Shown: positions 1-10,966, counted from the first letter of the stretch. The stretch is DNA of 64,000 nucleotides from Enchytraeus crypticus (GCA_905160935.1 CAJHZI010000515.1:273501-337500); one strand, 5' to 3'. Notes: generated from the sequence alone by a model not told the origin. Program-made: numbers and translations.

Positions 1-504
1 TCGCTGGAAGCTTGGATAAGTTAAGGAAGAATGGGTGAATCATCAACGCTCTCTTTATTTTCGTACGTTCGCTATCAATTACACCATATTACACGTATTG
101 TCTCGGGGTTGTTGAAGTATAGACCAACCGTGCCCATGGACTACAAGTGACTATGAGAACAACATTTCTGACATTTGCTGAATGTAGACCTAGTTAACAA
201 GTCAATAAATTCAAATATGAATGTATTTCTACGATTGTTCCAAGATAAACTTAGAATACTATCTTAATAATATCTAAGCTTGCTTGGCACTATAGGAAAT
301 TTGCGTGTATTAGTACTCTATGACACGTATTGATCATAAACTGAATGATTGTGATATAAAATTTCTATTTTCACTTAGCTTTTTTTAATGTTTCAGTGAA
401 AGTGTATGCGCACTGCTCAATAATTTCATTGTTGCAAATGTCACAGAATATTAGTGTGTTGAAGGTCATATTCGTTTGAGCTTTTTTTAAACCAACATTT
501 AATT
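1..504. other. No gene recognised
   Basis: AT-rich sequence without a convincing exon, RNA gene or repeat unit on either strand. Confidence 0.5.
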
Positions 505-640
505 AACGTCAGAAAGGGTATTCAGTTGGTGAGCGCCCAGGCTCCAGAAATTGCTACCTAAACTTAAAAGAATGGATAATCTGTCTATTTGCATCCCGAC
601 CCTGGTTAAACTTGGAGTTAATGGAAGATGATGATATAAT
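505..640 (+). mobile_element. Retroposon 3' fragment, tail-3 family
   Basis: Contains the stretch 'aacgtcagaaagggtattc', a segment resembling 'caggctccagaaattgctacc', and then 'atcccgaccctggttaaac' followed by a short GATGAT tail. The same order of blocks occurs at 6535-6830, and the last block ends the LINE fragment at 50325-50630. I read it as an old 5'-truncated SINE or LINE 3' end. Confidence 0.6.
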
Positions 641-645
641 ATAGT

Positions 646-1140
646 TATTACTATTGATTATGGTTACTATTTAGATGAAAACTAGTTTTCAATAGGGATT
701 ACCTTTCATTAGAAAGAAGACTCGTAAGCCGTGGTCGACATTTAGTATAAATGTTACGCTCTTTCCCACTGTAATTCGGTAATTTTTTCCAGAGTAGGCC
801 TGAATTTTTGCAGTATAAGCAAATTGAAATTTTTCTGTTTTTGTAGACGTTTTAACTGAATCTACTGGATCCAAAATAGAGATAGGATGAAATTTAATAG
901 TATTTTACTACATGTAAATAATTCTGGAGTTCTAATGAAGAACTCTAACAAGATAATACAATTTTAAGGTAGGCCAAGCTACGTTTAAGAAATGTGAACT
1001 CTAAGGAAAGTGGATATTTAAAAACGGAAAGAATTCGAAATGTGGCCACAAAGAAGAAAGAAGTAGATTTGGTAGACTATTAGTTACAATAATTGAGTTC
1101 AGAATGGACATGAGCATTAGCAAATACAGCGCCAGAATTT
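646..1140. other. No gene recognised
   Basis: Unique-looking AT-rich sequence. A 61-codon open frame on the minus strand (689-874) has no splice context or family resemblance and is probably chance. Confidence 0.45.
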
Positions 1141-1144
1141 ATAT

Positions 1145-1273
1145 CCTTCTAGTAGTTTTCCATTGTTTCCAACTTAAAATACAGGGGTGAATGATCCCCA
1201 TACGAGCCACCATATTGCGTTATTCATTCACCCCTGTACTATAAGTTGTAAACAATGGAAAACTACTAGAAGG
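1145..1273. mobile_element. Fold-back / MITE-like element
   Basis: Two inverted arms of about 50 bp (1145-1193 and 1223-1273) match with about three mismatches and flank a loop of about 30 bp. The outer ends are CCTTCTAGTAG and CTACTAGAAGG. There is no coding capacity and I see no clear target-site duplication, so the superfamily is unassigned. Confidence 0.6.
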
Positions 1274-1683
1274 ACTTAGAAAGGAAATAAGATTCAAATC
1301 CTGAAAGCTGGGAGTAGAGAAGGTAGGGTTATTTCCTTAATTTTGCAGGTTATACCCGTATAGACCTAATTTAAAAAGGAAAAGAATTACGAAATCAAGT
1401 CAATTAAATTCATATACATGTATAATACAATTTTATAACGTTCAGATATTCACATAAAAATAATATATGAAGTTACAAAAGTCTTAAAGTCCGCTTATCT
1501 TAAAGTTAGACATCGAGGTACATCCGTTTCGGGCCTCAATATTAATATAATTACCATTATACCAATTGTAATACCAATTTCAAGAAAAGACCGTGCTCAC
1601 GCAAAGAGGCGACAAAGACAGATACTTGACTAATAGCAAAACAGAGCTAAATGTTCTACATCAAAACAAGCGTTAAATTAAAC

Positions 1684-1800
1684 AAGCTGGTAAAGCTAAG
1701 GTTGACGTTAGTTTCCTCACTCGAAAGCGATGTCAGTGACGGGCGAGCCCAGGATTTGAACCCCGCACATACTGATCCGCGGTCGATCACAGTTACCGTT
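1684..1800 (-). mobile_element. SINE-1 copy (tRNA-derived)
   Basis: Reads on the minus strand as the family's tRNA-like head with the B-box block 'GGGTTCAAATCCTGGGCTCG', then the 3' block TGACATCGC..GAGTGAGGAAACT..CGT.AACCTTAGC. The copy is degraded at its 5' side, where it runs into a short (GTTACC) tract at about 1790-1828. Confidence 0.85.
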
Positions 1801-1828
1801 CCGATTACAGTTACCGTTACCGTCCAAG

Positions 1829-2794
1829 ATGTTATCTTTAAATCCAATTACCGTTTCGATTTACTGTCCCTAGTGCTGAATGTTCGGTCCTTTCTCCTTG
1901 CTCGCTGCTTAGTAACTTTGTTCAATCCTACCTTCTGCTAACTGCCTCATTATCATAATTTGCTCCTAAAGGACATGCAATAGCACTATTAATAGCTAGG
2001 CCAGGCACTAGCACCTTTTCTAAGGCCATATAAGGAAATGTCAAGTAAAGGGAACCCATGAACTCTGGACTACGACAACACCTCAGCCTGTAACTAAGTG
2101 TTATTATAAACTGGAATATTAAACTGCAAGAAGGTTTTCATCCGAAAGCTTGTGTATAACTACTACGAGTAGTTCAATTCACAACACTATACAGTTATAG
2201 TATTTGTATTTTTAAGAAAGGTATAACTGTGTTGAACGCATTATGAAATTGCTATAAAAGGCTCATGTTCCTTTGCCGAGCTATGACTGACACCAGACCA
2301 GATATTCAGTTTTAATTATTTTAATGGTAAATATATTGTCATCTAGAGTCCCTATATTTCACCACAACATATATTCCAGTATAGAAATGAGCCTCAACTT
2401 CAGTGCGTAAAATCAAGCTGAAGACTGCGAAAATAATACAGTATATATATACAAACTATAGCACTATACATGTATACTTAGTAATGTCACAAGACTCATG
2501 CGCTGAAATGTACTACCTACATTGTGTTCAGTGTATCTGCATGTGACCTACATGTAGGTATGTGGCTTTTGTCACATATTGGCCTAATTCTATCATTAGA
2601 AGCATACAGAAGGCAATTTATTGACGTTACCTGTTATTAGATTGAAATATGAAATAATTTTTGCAGTTACATTTGGGTACAAGAAAAGATGAAGATTAAG
2701 CTGACCTCTGTTTAATGCATAATTTCGTTCTATTGGCATGTACCTTTAAGGAAAGATCTTACGATCTGAAGATTATTTTACATAAAGCGAACAT
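1829..2794. other. Intergenic sequence downstream of the GPCR gene
   Basis: No further gene recognised. It lies on the 3' side of the minus-strand GPCR gene and should hold its 3' UTR, but I cannot fix the polyadenylation site. Confidence 0.45.
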
Positions 2795-3328
2795 CTATTG
2801 CTCAGTAGTCTTAGTGAGAATCGATGGAGAGATGGAATTTGATCCAGACTTCGTAATCGTTGATTTTATTTTGTTAAAGACATCCTTGACTGCGTCGTAT
2901 TGCCAGGCGTAGATGAGTGGATTAATCACTGAGTTGAAGAGGACCAGTCCCATGAAAACGTTCCAGTATTCACTCCTTCTATCCAATTCAAATCCAACGA
3001 TGTACATGCAGTAAACGGTACAAATCGGTAGAACACTAAGGACATAGAAGAATGAGACTATCGCCAGTGTCTTGGTAACGTTTATTGTGCTCTTGTTTAT
3101 AGCTTTCGAAGGAACGCTGGATCCGGCAATTAAGCTGTTCTTTGAATGTCTCCATAGAAAATAGGCAATGCTTCCATAGCCAAAGACAAACACAGATGTT
3201 GGTAGCATCATGTAGATGAAAGCGCAGTAGTAACCGTAAGCCACTTGGAATGCTTTATTCTTCCAACGTCTGTCAATGTAGCATATCCCGTTAGCTATGT
3301 ATGTCGTTAACACGAGAGGCACCATGCA
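2795..3328 (-). CDS. GPCR exon 2: extracellular loop 2 to C-terminus
   Basis: Begins after a TTTCAG acceptor with CMVPLVL. It contains TM5 (IYMMLPTSVFVFGYG), TM6 and TM7 with NPLIYAW, then a short Ser/Thr-rich tail ending KTTEQ before TAG. Confidence 0.88.
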   Translation of the reverse strand, partial: CMVPLVLTTYIANGICYIDRRWKNKAFQVAYGYYCAFIYMMLPTSVFVFGYGSIAYFLWRHSKNSLIAGSSVPSKAINKSTINVTKTLAIVSFFYVLSVLPICTVYCMYIVGFELDRRSEYWNVFMGLVLFNSVINPLIYAWQYDAVKDVFNKIKSTITKSGSNSISPSILTKTTEQ

Positions 3329-3972
3329 CTGAAATAAAGGTGCTTATTTATTTATCTCTCAATTCATATGCAATTTATCACTAATATTTGCACTGACACA
3401 CATTGAATAACATAAAATTAATGTGTTTTTCATTGCTTTCTTTGAATACATAAGAAATTTAAATAGACATTTGGATAGTTAAGCATTGAAAAAATTTTGT
3501 AATTGGAAGTAGAATATTGAATTTTATAAATGAGTTTGGTCTGAAATATTTCAGCCTGATACAAAATTTATATAATTTTAATGTTTCATCAAATTAGATC
3601 AGAGCTCCATTGTGCTCTACAAAGGCATTCAGGCAGGCGATTTGGAAGAGTCTTATTTTATGCAGTCATCGTATGATAGTTAAGTCCCGTCTTATACATA
3701 TAATTACTCAAATTGAATTATGAAAAAACGTTACATTTTGAGATAACAGAAGATAACAAAGCGAATACTGACTACTATATAGTGCTCTCTCTTTTCATTA
3801 TAGGTTTATTTGGATTGTACGTGGAAATGTGTCTAGTCCTACTGAGCGATTTACTAAAAATTCCTATACATTGCTTAATTAATTCCATCTGTCATTGACG
3901 AAAACTTCTGAATTTAAAAGTCGTTGCCGTATGCTTAAATTTCTCAAAGTTTTCTAACTTAACTTCGCTTAG

Positions 3973-4019
<47 letters not shown>

Positions 4020-4683
4020 TTATATATACATGTATATATAGTAATACTTAGTAGGCCTATACTTTACATGTCAAAGTTCTAGGAGATAAATACTAAACAT
4101 CCTTACCTCTATAATACCTAGAGCCCAAGGGAACACAATGACGGCTTTTAACATCCATATTTTATAATGTTTAACGTAAAATGATGAATGAACAATCTTA
4201 AGGTATCTTTCGAGTGTAACGAATATCAGCCCAGCCATTGATCCGCTAAAGAAAGTTCCCGTTAGAGCGTCACTGTCAAACACAATACATCGGAATACGC
4301 CCAGAGCATTGTTCTCATAGACCCACCCGTCCGTCACACATCTCTGTGTGAAATCTATGATGATTCCAAAACAGGCGAAAAAAGTCAACGAAGTTTTGAT
4401 TGATGATCAGGATATGGGATGGATTGTGCTTCATCTTTTTGTATACTTTTATCAGCACGCTCACCATCATTCCATTTGTTACCACTCCAAAAACTCCAAG
4501 CAATATGACGCATATTTGAATGAAAAATGCAAATGGAGTCACTTTGTGAAAGGGCCTCGGTGTTGATGAAAATCCTTCTAATGTTATGAACTCTTGGTAG
4601 AATACATGTACATGAGTTGAAACTGATAAGAATTCATCAGGCGTGGGTTCTCTATTCTCTGTACTCATGGTCTCACTTAACAT
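2795..4683 (-). CDS. Class A (rhodopsin-like) G-protein-coupled receptor, two exons, one apparent frameshift
   Basis: A seven-transmembrane receptor of the plasma membrane; its ligand cannot be named. Exon 1 is 4107-4683, starting at ATG 4681-4683. Exon 2 is 3328-2795, ending in TAG. They join at a GTAAGG donor (4101-4106) and a TTTCAG acceptor in phase 0. About 369 residues if the frame is continuous. TM1 has the conserved Asn (GVVTNGMMV), TM2 the Asp (NFVDFF), TM3 ends in ERY instead of DRY, TM6 has FFYVLSVLP, TM7 has NPLIY, and Cys is present near TM3 and in the second extracellular loop. The N-terminus lacks a clear signal peptide. Oddity: a run of six A (4378-4383 on the plus strand) shifts the frame between VDFF and ACFG in TM2; five would keep it open. 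This is either a pseudogenising indel or a homopolymer sequencing error. All other hallmark residues survive, which argues for a recent event or an error. Confidence 0.85.
3329..4106 (-). other. GPCR intron
   Basis: A 778-bp intron bounded by GTAAGG and TTTCAG. It contains an (AT)n tract at about 3977-4018. The rest is AT-rich and otherwise featureless. Confidence 0.75.
3977..4018. repeat. (AT)n microsatellite
   Basis: Uninterrupted AT dinucleotides inside the GPCR intron. Confidence 0.95.
4107..4683 (-). CDS. GPCR exon 1: N-terminus to TM4
   Basis: Encodes a short Ser/Thr/Glu-rich N-terminus, TM1, the first intracellular loop (VYKKMKHNPSH), TM2 with the frameshift, TM3 with ERY, and TM4 (IWMLKAVIVFPWALGIIE). 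It ends at a strong GTAAGG donor in phase 0. Confidence 0.85.
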
Positions 4684-5825
4684 TCTTTGAATAAACGAGA
4701 ATAATTTTGATTTTGATTAAATATTTGGTGTTGATGTTAAATTAGTAGCCGAAATCAAGCTGTATAAGTTGATTTTTGTATATTGCTTAATGAAGTTCTA
4801 CCTGTAATAAAATACAATTAGTTGAGAAAATAAATTAAAAGTCTAAGTCCATTGAATTTCTAATAAAGATTTGTGCTTCAAGTTTCATTTTTGTGGTCAC
4901 AGTCACTGAACCTACATATTGAATAATCGACTTACATGTATATTTTGAACTTAAGAAATCTTCTCATCTTAATATAATTAGCATGAGAAGCTCAATGAAT
5001 TCTTTCAAAGGCTACACATGTACATTGATCTAATATCATTTTAAAATGATAAGTAAATAACTGTAAAATCGTATTGTTTGCTTAGTACGTTTTATAGGAC
5101 ATTCGTAGCCTTAATTAGTTAGCGAAGATGGCAAGAATATTAACTTTAAGTACTGGCACACGTGGAACGTTTTATTTTCTAACTGGGAAGTGTATAAAGG
5201 CTGAAATTATAGCTGGTCGGTCATGGACCTAGACACCAAATAAGGAATCTTAATAGTATAGAATAGTCCACAAAGATAAATGTAGTGATGTTATATCTGT
5301 TTATACGCCCTCTACATTGAAGAAAATGCCAAATCGTTAAGATTTTTAAATGAATCATATGACAGAATCTACTATCGGACACAGCCTATGATATCAACAC
5401 CGAACTAAGCGTTCCAATAAAAGACTGCTAAATTTGCAACTCTGTCACGAGATAGATATGCCGTATTAAACTCTAGTCAGCATATGCTAGCTTAAAAAAT
5501 AGTCCAAGCAGAAACAATTAAAACAGTCCATAGGAGACTCTTTGCTACAGTACAAAAAGAATGCTATATTTTATTAATTTTTAGCTGCATACGAACTATC
5601 ATACATGTACTTCTTTAGAGAGCGAACTAATTTAGACAATTCTACATATATTTAATTTTCACCGAAAACGTTAATTCATGTACATGTAGCTGCTTCGACT
5701 TTAAGACAGCTTAATGTCGACAGACCACCCGACAGGCAGGTTAGAGGTCACTCCTCAACTATTCTGCAAGCATGGTTTCACATTTCTATTCATTCAAAAT
5801 TAGTTAGCGGAAGTTTCTCATGGTT
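4684..5825. other. Region upstream of the GPCR; nothing recognised
   Basis: It would contain the receptor's promoter and 5' UTR, but I see no convincing core promoter. Several TACATGTA-type palindromes occur (about 4935, 5605 and 5685). Confidence 0.4.
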
Positions 5826-5897
5826 GTGTTTAAAACTGTAATTAATAAGCTGTATCTCAAATCAGTTTGGTTGAAATATATGAAACGGAACTCTTAA
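5826..5897 (+). repeat. Copy A of a 72-bp dispersed duplication
   Basis: Nearly identical to 6355-6426, with a few substitutions. The block starts 'tgtttaaaactgtaattaat'. The copies lie about 530 bp apart in direct orientation. Confidence 0.85.
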
Positions 5898-6298
5898 ACA
5901 TATTCAAAATTGAAGATTTCAATGAATGATCAACTGTTTATTTAGAAATTTAAAATTTAATTTGCAATTTAAAGTTTTTAAGGATATAATGGCTTTAATT
6001 AATAAGTCTACTAGATAGTTCAGTAGGTTGGTTAGGCTGCAGTTGGGAAGATGAGAATTTACTCTACTTCTGAAATAGGAGAGAAGTACAACGCGTTTAT
6101 AGAAACGGGCAATTAAAGCATACCCATTGCACAACAAAGAAAGTAATGGTTAACATGAGACAAATTAAATATGAATCAGATTCAGGTTTAGTCTTGAACT
6201 GAATAATTGAAATTTGTTTCTAAAGTAAACTCATTTAAGTTAATGAATGCCATTGATATTACTTTACTACTCTACCATATTACAAATGTTCGTTATAA

Positions 6299-6300
<2 letters not shown>

Positions 6301-6354
<54 letters not shown>
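6301..6354. repeat. (TA)n microsatellite
   Basis: An uninterrupted TA run just 5' of the second copy of the 72-bp duplication. Confidence 0.95.
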
Positions 6355-6355
<1 letters not shown>

Positions 6356-6423
6356 GTTTAAAACTATAATTAATAAGCTGTATCTCAAATCAGTTTGGTT
6401 GAAATATATAAAACGTAACTCTT

Positions 6424-6426
<3 letters not shown>
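6355..6426 (+). repeat. Copy B of the 72-bp dispersed duplication
   Basis: Matches 5826-5897 and is flanked on both sides by (TA)n tracts (6301-6354 and 6427-6466), unlike copy A. Confidence 0.85.

Positions 6427-6466
<40 letters not shown>
6427..6466. repeat. (TA)n microsatellite
   Basis: An uninterrupted TA run following copy B of the 72-bp duplication. Confidence 0.93.
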
Positions 6467-6467
<1 letters not shown>

Positions 6468-6534
6468 GTGCAGTTTATATATACATTATAATAAATTAAT
6501 AATACAGTATATGTCTAACGACTGCTTCCTCTTA

Positions 6535-6830
6535 TTAGGATGGTGTCCCCCACTAAGCACTAAGATCCAAACCGACGTAAGAAAGGGCATTCGGTTGTTA
6601 AACGCCGAGGCTCCACAAATTGCTACCAAATTTATAAAGCGAATAGAAGAGATTATAGGGGATTACTGACTGGTGATATTGTATGGACTGAAAGGATTGC
6701 AGAAGGTCTATTAGTATCCCGACCCTTGTTACTGGGAATAAAGGGAAGAAGAAGTCGAAGAAGAAGAAGAAGAAGAAAATGATGATGATGATGATGATGA
6801 AGATAACGATGCTGATGATGATGACCTGAA
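6535..6830 (+). mobile_element. SINE-like element, tail-3 family, with (GAA)n(GAT)n tail
   Basis: Ordered blocks shared with 505-640 ('cgacgtaagaaagggcattc', 'aggctccacaaattgctacc'), then 'ggtctattagtatcccgacc' and GGGAATAAAGGG leading into GAA and then GAT repeats. The last blocks match the 3' end of the LINE at 50325-50630, so this short element seems to use that LINE's tail. No internal Pol III boxes are obvious. Confidence 0.65.
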
Positions 6831-6884
6831 GATTTGGTATTATTATCTGAAGTAATACAATTACTATCAGAAGGTTAAAATCTT

Positions 6885-7055
6885 TGGAGAAGGTCTATTA
6901 GTATCCCAACCCTAGTTACTGAGAATAAAGGGAAGAAGAAGAAGAAGAAGATGATGATGATTGTGATGATGACGATGATGATGATGATGATGATCTGAAG
7001 AATTAGCAATATTATCTGATGGAATATAATTATAATAAGAAGGTTTTGGTCTTTC
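6885..7055 (+). repeat. Tandem duplicate of the tail-3 end plus flank
   Basis: Repeats 6695-6880: 'ggtctattagtatccc', GAATAAAGGG, (GAA)n, (GAT)n and then about 65 bp of flank (GATCTGAAGA.TT...AATATTATCTGA...). Sequence beyond the microsatellite is included, so this is a local tandem duplication of about 185 bp and not a second insertion. Confidence 0.7.
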
Positions 7056-7059
7056 AATT

Positions 7060-7689
7060 GGTTGTTAATCTTTTGATAAAGTTGATTGTCCTTCATGTAA
7101 CGGAAGCATTCTGTTCCCGGTTCTAACTCTTAATTTCTCTAATTAAAATTATATGGAACTGGCATAGTCGCTGTCCCATAAAGCTCTTAGTCTCATGTTA
7201 AATTCTACGTATTCGATAGAAAAATCTTTGCTAATGAATCTAAGCATACTTGCTATCTTCTAGATCATATATCACATTAAAAACAGATACTAACAGTCTC
7301 AGCAGAAATGCTTTCATAATGAAGAACCTTGTAGTTTTCCCTCTCTATCTTCATTGACGCAAGTATTTATATCTGATACGATGAAGACGCGCCTCATCTA
7401 TAAATACTTGACTGAAGTAGCACAATGGACCGGAGTTATTGCGACAGGGTGAACCTGATTGTAATGTTCCATTTTAGAATGTTTTACATGTAATAAACAA
7501 AAAATGATTTGATTGATTTTTAAACAGTGGTTGAACAAATAAATGTAAACTCGTGTACATTTACTTGCTTATTGTTGAGATGAAAAAACAGGAAATTATT
7601 TTTCTTTGTCAGTTTGTTCGTTATAGGCACGCAATATCGCGTTTGCATGGCGATAGAATGACATACTTAGCGACTTATCTTAACACAAT
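7060..7689. other. No gene recognised
   Basis: AT-rich sequence between retroposon fragments. A short inverted match of 'caagtatttat' around 7360-7410 is the only structure I noticed. Confidence 0.4.
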
Positions 7690-7960
7690 AATTATATAAA
7701 ATGTTGATTTACCTGCTAATCTTCTCTCTTGTTTTTCTCTTTCAACATTCTCTAGCAAGCTTAAAACTTACCTTTTCCCACCATAGATATAATCAATCTA
7801 CCTTGACCATTTTTTATCAGCGGACTGGCTTTCTTTTAGGACCTTACTTCTCCTCAGCACATTTCTTTCGCAGATTGGTCTGGGTGAATTGATCTGTAGT
7901 GATGTGTGCTGTTGGGGACGTCCCTGACATCATCCCTGGATGAGGAAACGGACGTTAAAC

Positions 7961-8015
<55 letters not shown>
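7690..8015 (+). mobile_element. 5'-truncated CR1/L2-like LINE copy with (ATT)n tail
   Basis: Plus-strand copy of the 3' end of the LINE at 53150-56690. It carries the last codons (AS(L)KLTF), the 3' UTR block 'cagattggtctgggtgaatt', then GGGACGTCCCTGACATCATCC..GATGAGGAAACGGACGTTAAACC split by short gaps, and ends in (ATT)n at 7963-8014. Confidence 0.9.
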
Positions 8016-8248
8016 TAGAATGATCTCTGCCTTCAACAACTTTCGTGAAATTAATTTCAGTGATGACTTCACTTCTACAACGATCGCATAGGGACACTAG
8101 CATAGGGTTTTCTTCGATTACTAAACGCTTGTAATTTAAGCCACGTAGCTACATGTACATTAACATTTATCTCAAAACGTAGTAATTAGCAAATTTGGAA
8201 AATTAGTGTGTATGTTTCTAAAAATTGCTTTCGAGTTTAATTATGTAG

Positions 8249-8540
8249 TTACGACTATTCTCATTTATTGAAATATTTTACGACTATTCTCATTTATTGA
8301 TATATTTTACGACTATTCTCATTTATTGATATATTTTACGACTATTCTCATTTATTGATATATTTTACGACTATTCTCATTTATTGATATATTTTACGAC
8401 TATTCTCATTTATTGATATATTTTACGACTATTCTCATTTATTGATATATTTTACGACTATTCTCATTTATTGATATATTTTACGACTATTCTCATTTAT
8501 TGATATATATATTCTCATTTATTGACTATTCTCATTTATT
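8249..8540. repeat. 29-bp minisatellite
   Basis: About ten head-to-tail copies of a 29-bp unit containing 'acgactattctcatttattg'. The last units are shortened. Confidence 0.95.
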
Positions 8541-8600
8541 GAGCAGAAGAAGCAAAGAACAGTAGCTTACGTCTATCATAGTAACTGATGCATTTATATC

Positions 8601-8738
8601 GGATGGAGCCAGTGGCGAAGTCGGTAAGTTACTCGACCGCGGATCAGTAGGTGGGGTTCAAATCCTGGGCTCGCCCGTCACTGACATCGCTTTCGAGTGA
8701 GGAAACTGATGTTAACCTTAGCTTTACCAGCTTTTTTA
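8601..8738 (+). mobile_element. SINE-1 copy, full length
   Basis: GGAGCCAGTGGCGAAGTCGG (A-box region), GGGGTTCAAATCCTGGGCTC (B box), the TGACATCGC and GAGTGAGGAAACTG 3' blocks, then CCTTAGCTTTACCAGC and T6. A good reference copy. Confidence 0.93.
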
Positions 8739-8934
8739 TACATCAGCCTAATATAATTCATCTTTCCGGTAGTCAGCTAGATAGAGCTCAATTGTGCTCT
8801 TTCTGACGGCCGATTTATTTGTATTCTGTCTCGTTGTATGCGCTTTGTGTATATTTTGATTTAGTTACAAATAAATGATCATGGTTCTCTCTTTCTCTCT
8901 TTGCTGCTCATAACATATGACATAACATAACACC

Positions 8935-9060
8935 AATTAGAGTGCTACAGTCATCAATGACAACATCGAGCATTATTGAGACAAAATCAATAGTGCTCAA
9001 TGTGATAAATCATTAATGCTCAATATGATAAGTGGACAGGTTATTGAAACATGTTAGGCG
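8935..9060 (-). mobile_element. Stem-loop retroposon 3' end (family 4)
   Basis: Minus-strand copy of the block AGTGCT..GTCATTGATGAC..AGCACT that also ends the elements at 60320-60475, 61245-61385 and 63520-63655. The 3' part folds as a hairpin. A second degraded copy of the stem follows at about 8985-9020. Confidence 0.7.
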
Positions 9061-9535
9061 ATTGAGCAAAGGTTACTTCGTACGATTTTGCTGACGTGAT
9101 TCAGAAGGAAAAACAATCTCCATCGGTTGCTTAAATTCAGCCTCGTTTTTAAATTCATCTACAAGGACAATTTAAGAGTCAATGATCAGTTCTACTTATA
9201 AGGCGTGTTTGTGTTCTATTATTCCAATAATTCTCAATCCTTTTCATGTTTCATATGAAAATTATTATTGTCCTTGTTGTCCATTAATGCCCTTGGGTTA
9301 GTTAAGTTAAATGCTTTAGGTATCTTCTTCGAATTTCACCTGCTACAAGAGAGTTCCTTACGCCTAAATGATTTTGCTTGCCATCTTTCTTGATATTTTC
9401 AAAACTGGATATTTTAAATAAGTTTAAATAGGTTTTCCGTCGCCACTAATATGATCTGATTTCCGAGTAAATAAATTTTTACTCACAAAATTAACTGTTT
9501 TCAACTAAGATGGATAGGATTGTTTAGAGCAAGGA
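9061..9535. other. No gene recognised
   Basis: No exon-like segment or repeat family identified. Confidence 0.4.
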
Positions 9536-9539
9536 TCAA

Positions 9540-9705
9540 CCCATTTAGATCACCACTCAGTCTAGTCTGACTGCTGCTTTGGTTGGTCGGTCCTTTGGAT
9601 CAACCACGACGATGATCTGGTTTCAGTGTTACTACGGTTTACCTGACGTCTTGAAGGGAATCCTTCCTGGCTTCTGATCTTGTCATTAAACCCAATAAAG
9701 AGATA
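9540..9705 (+). mobile_element. Diverged retroposon fragment related to module M
   Basis: Ends in GACGTCTTGAAGGGAA..CCTT..GGCTTCTGATCTTG.CATTAAACCC. This aligns with module M at 9780-9885 (GTCGTCTTGAAGAGAAGCCTT..TTCTGAACCTT..GTTAAAC) and then runs into AATAAAGAG. It looks like a distant relative of that module. Confidence 0.45.
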
Positions 9706-9779
9706 TGGAATTCGCTTCACGCAACCTTGCACGTTATAAAATATGAGCCAGCTACCTACTCATACCTTAACTCGGTACT

Positions 9780-9885
9780 TACTGTTACCTTAATATTTGT
9801 GACGGTAGCTCGAGTGTGTCGAGTCGTCTTGAAGAGAAGCCTTGTTCTTCTGAACCTTAGCGTTAAACACACTACAACCTACTCA
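9780..9885 (+). mobile_element. Module M: solo copy of the LINE 5'-end block
   Basis: About 100 bp starting ACTTACTGTTACC, then 'gtgacggtagctcgagtgtg', 'tcgagtcgtcttgaagagaa', and ending CGTTAAACACACTACAACCT. The same block forms the 5' end of the LINE at 53150-56690 (minus). It occurs here without the LINE body. Confidence 0.85.
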
Positions 9886-9959
9886 TACCTGCATGGAGGG
9901 TTTATGTGTCTGCTATACTGTGTTACATTGTATACAGAATTCACAGAGTCTTAAAGCAC

Positions 9960-10966
9960 AAAAATAAAATGTATTTATTGAATACACTGCTTCGAATATT
10001 CACATACTTTGATATGCTTTCAAGCACCACATGAACAAAAGTAAATCATAGAGTAGAATTAACTGCTAAATATGAACGGCTTGTTTGCGAATAACATTTT
10101 GATATTGTTTCTTTATTAAGTCACACTGAACAATAAAAGTGTGGAATAGATAGAACCTCATCCTGTATGCTGGGGTCATGTGCTACGCAGAAGGTGCATC
10201 TCGGAAAATGTTCAGAGGAAAATTATGGCTTTCAAACTTACAAGCCTTAATTTATCAGAAAAATTTATTGAAAGGAGAGAGCTCTGAATGACTCCGATTG
10301 AAAATTATATCAGATTTTTAAATAGAGCCAGGAAATACTGTAGAGAGTATTAATGAAATGGAGGAACACTATGGGAAGTGCAAAAATCACAAGCACATAC
10401 GTACATCATGGTAAACAAACATGGCGTCAAGGGCGTTAGTTAGGGGGTTTAGCTTCTAGAGCCGAATAAGGCCTGAGTCACGGATTAAATGGGGACGGTG
10501 AAACTCTACAGGGACGTCACCAATATTAACATACCTCCGTTTTCCTAATGCTCATATGACACAGAGAATTAAGAAGTGTAGTAAAATTTATAAACCTCCG
10601 GGAATGAACATTTGAAAATTTTCTTTGAACACCCAGTCAAAATCATATCGTCTATTAGCGCAGACGTCTACAATGCGGATTCGACTGCTAAAAACTCGCT
10701 GAAAAATCGGGAATCTAATTTAAGATGTTATAGCTCTACTTATTGGTACTTAAATATCAAATGTTTTATTAGGTCAACGTTAATTAAAGCAAATATAAAC
10801 TGAACAATATTAGCATAGCGCAGATCAAGCATTTCAATGAAATGTGATAGAAAACAAAAATTGATATAAAAATAGTATAGTTCATTTAATTATTTATAAT
10901 CATCTGGCACCTAGTATGTCTGAAAAGTTTATAAAGAACAAGTTTCTTGAGTTAAGACCGAGGCAA
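9960..10966. other. No gene recognised
   Basis: About 1 kb of AT-rich sequence. A 63-codon open frame at 10612-10803 (plus) shows no family features or splice context. Confidence 0.4.

Noticed and set aside
8601-8738. Possible tRNA gene
   Set aside because: A and B boxes are present, but no cloverleaf with a proper anticodon arm forms and the block recurs about 17 times with a LINE-like 3' tail: a SINE.
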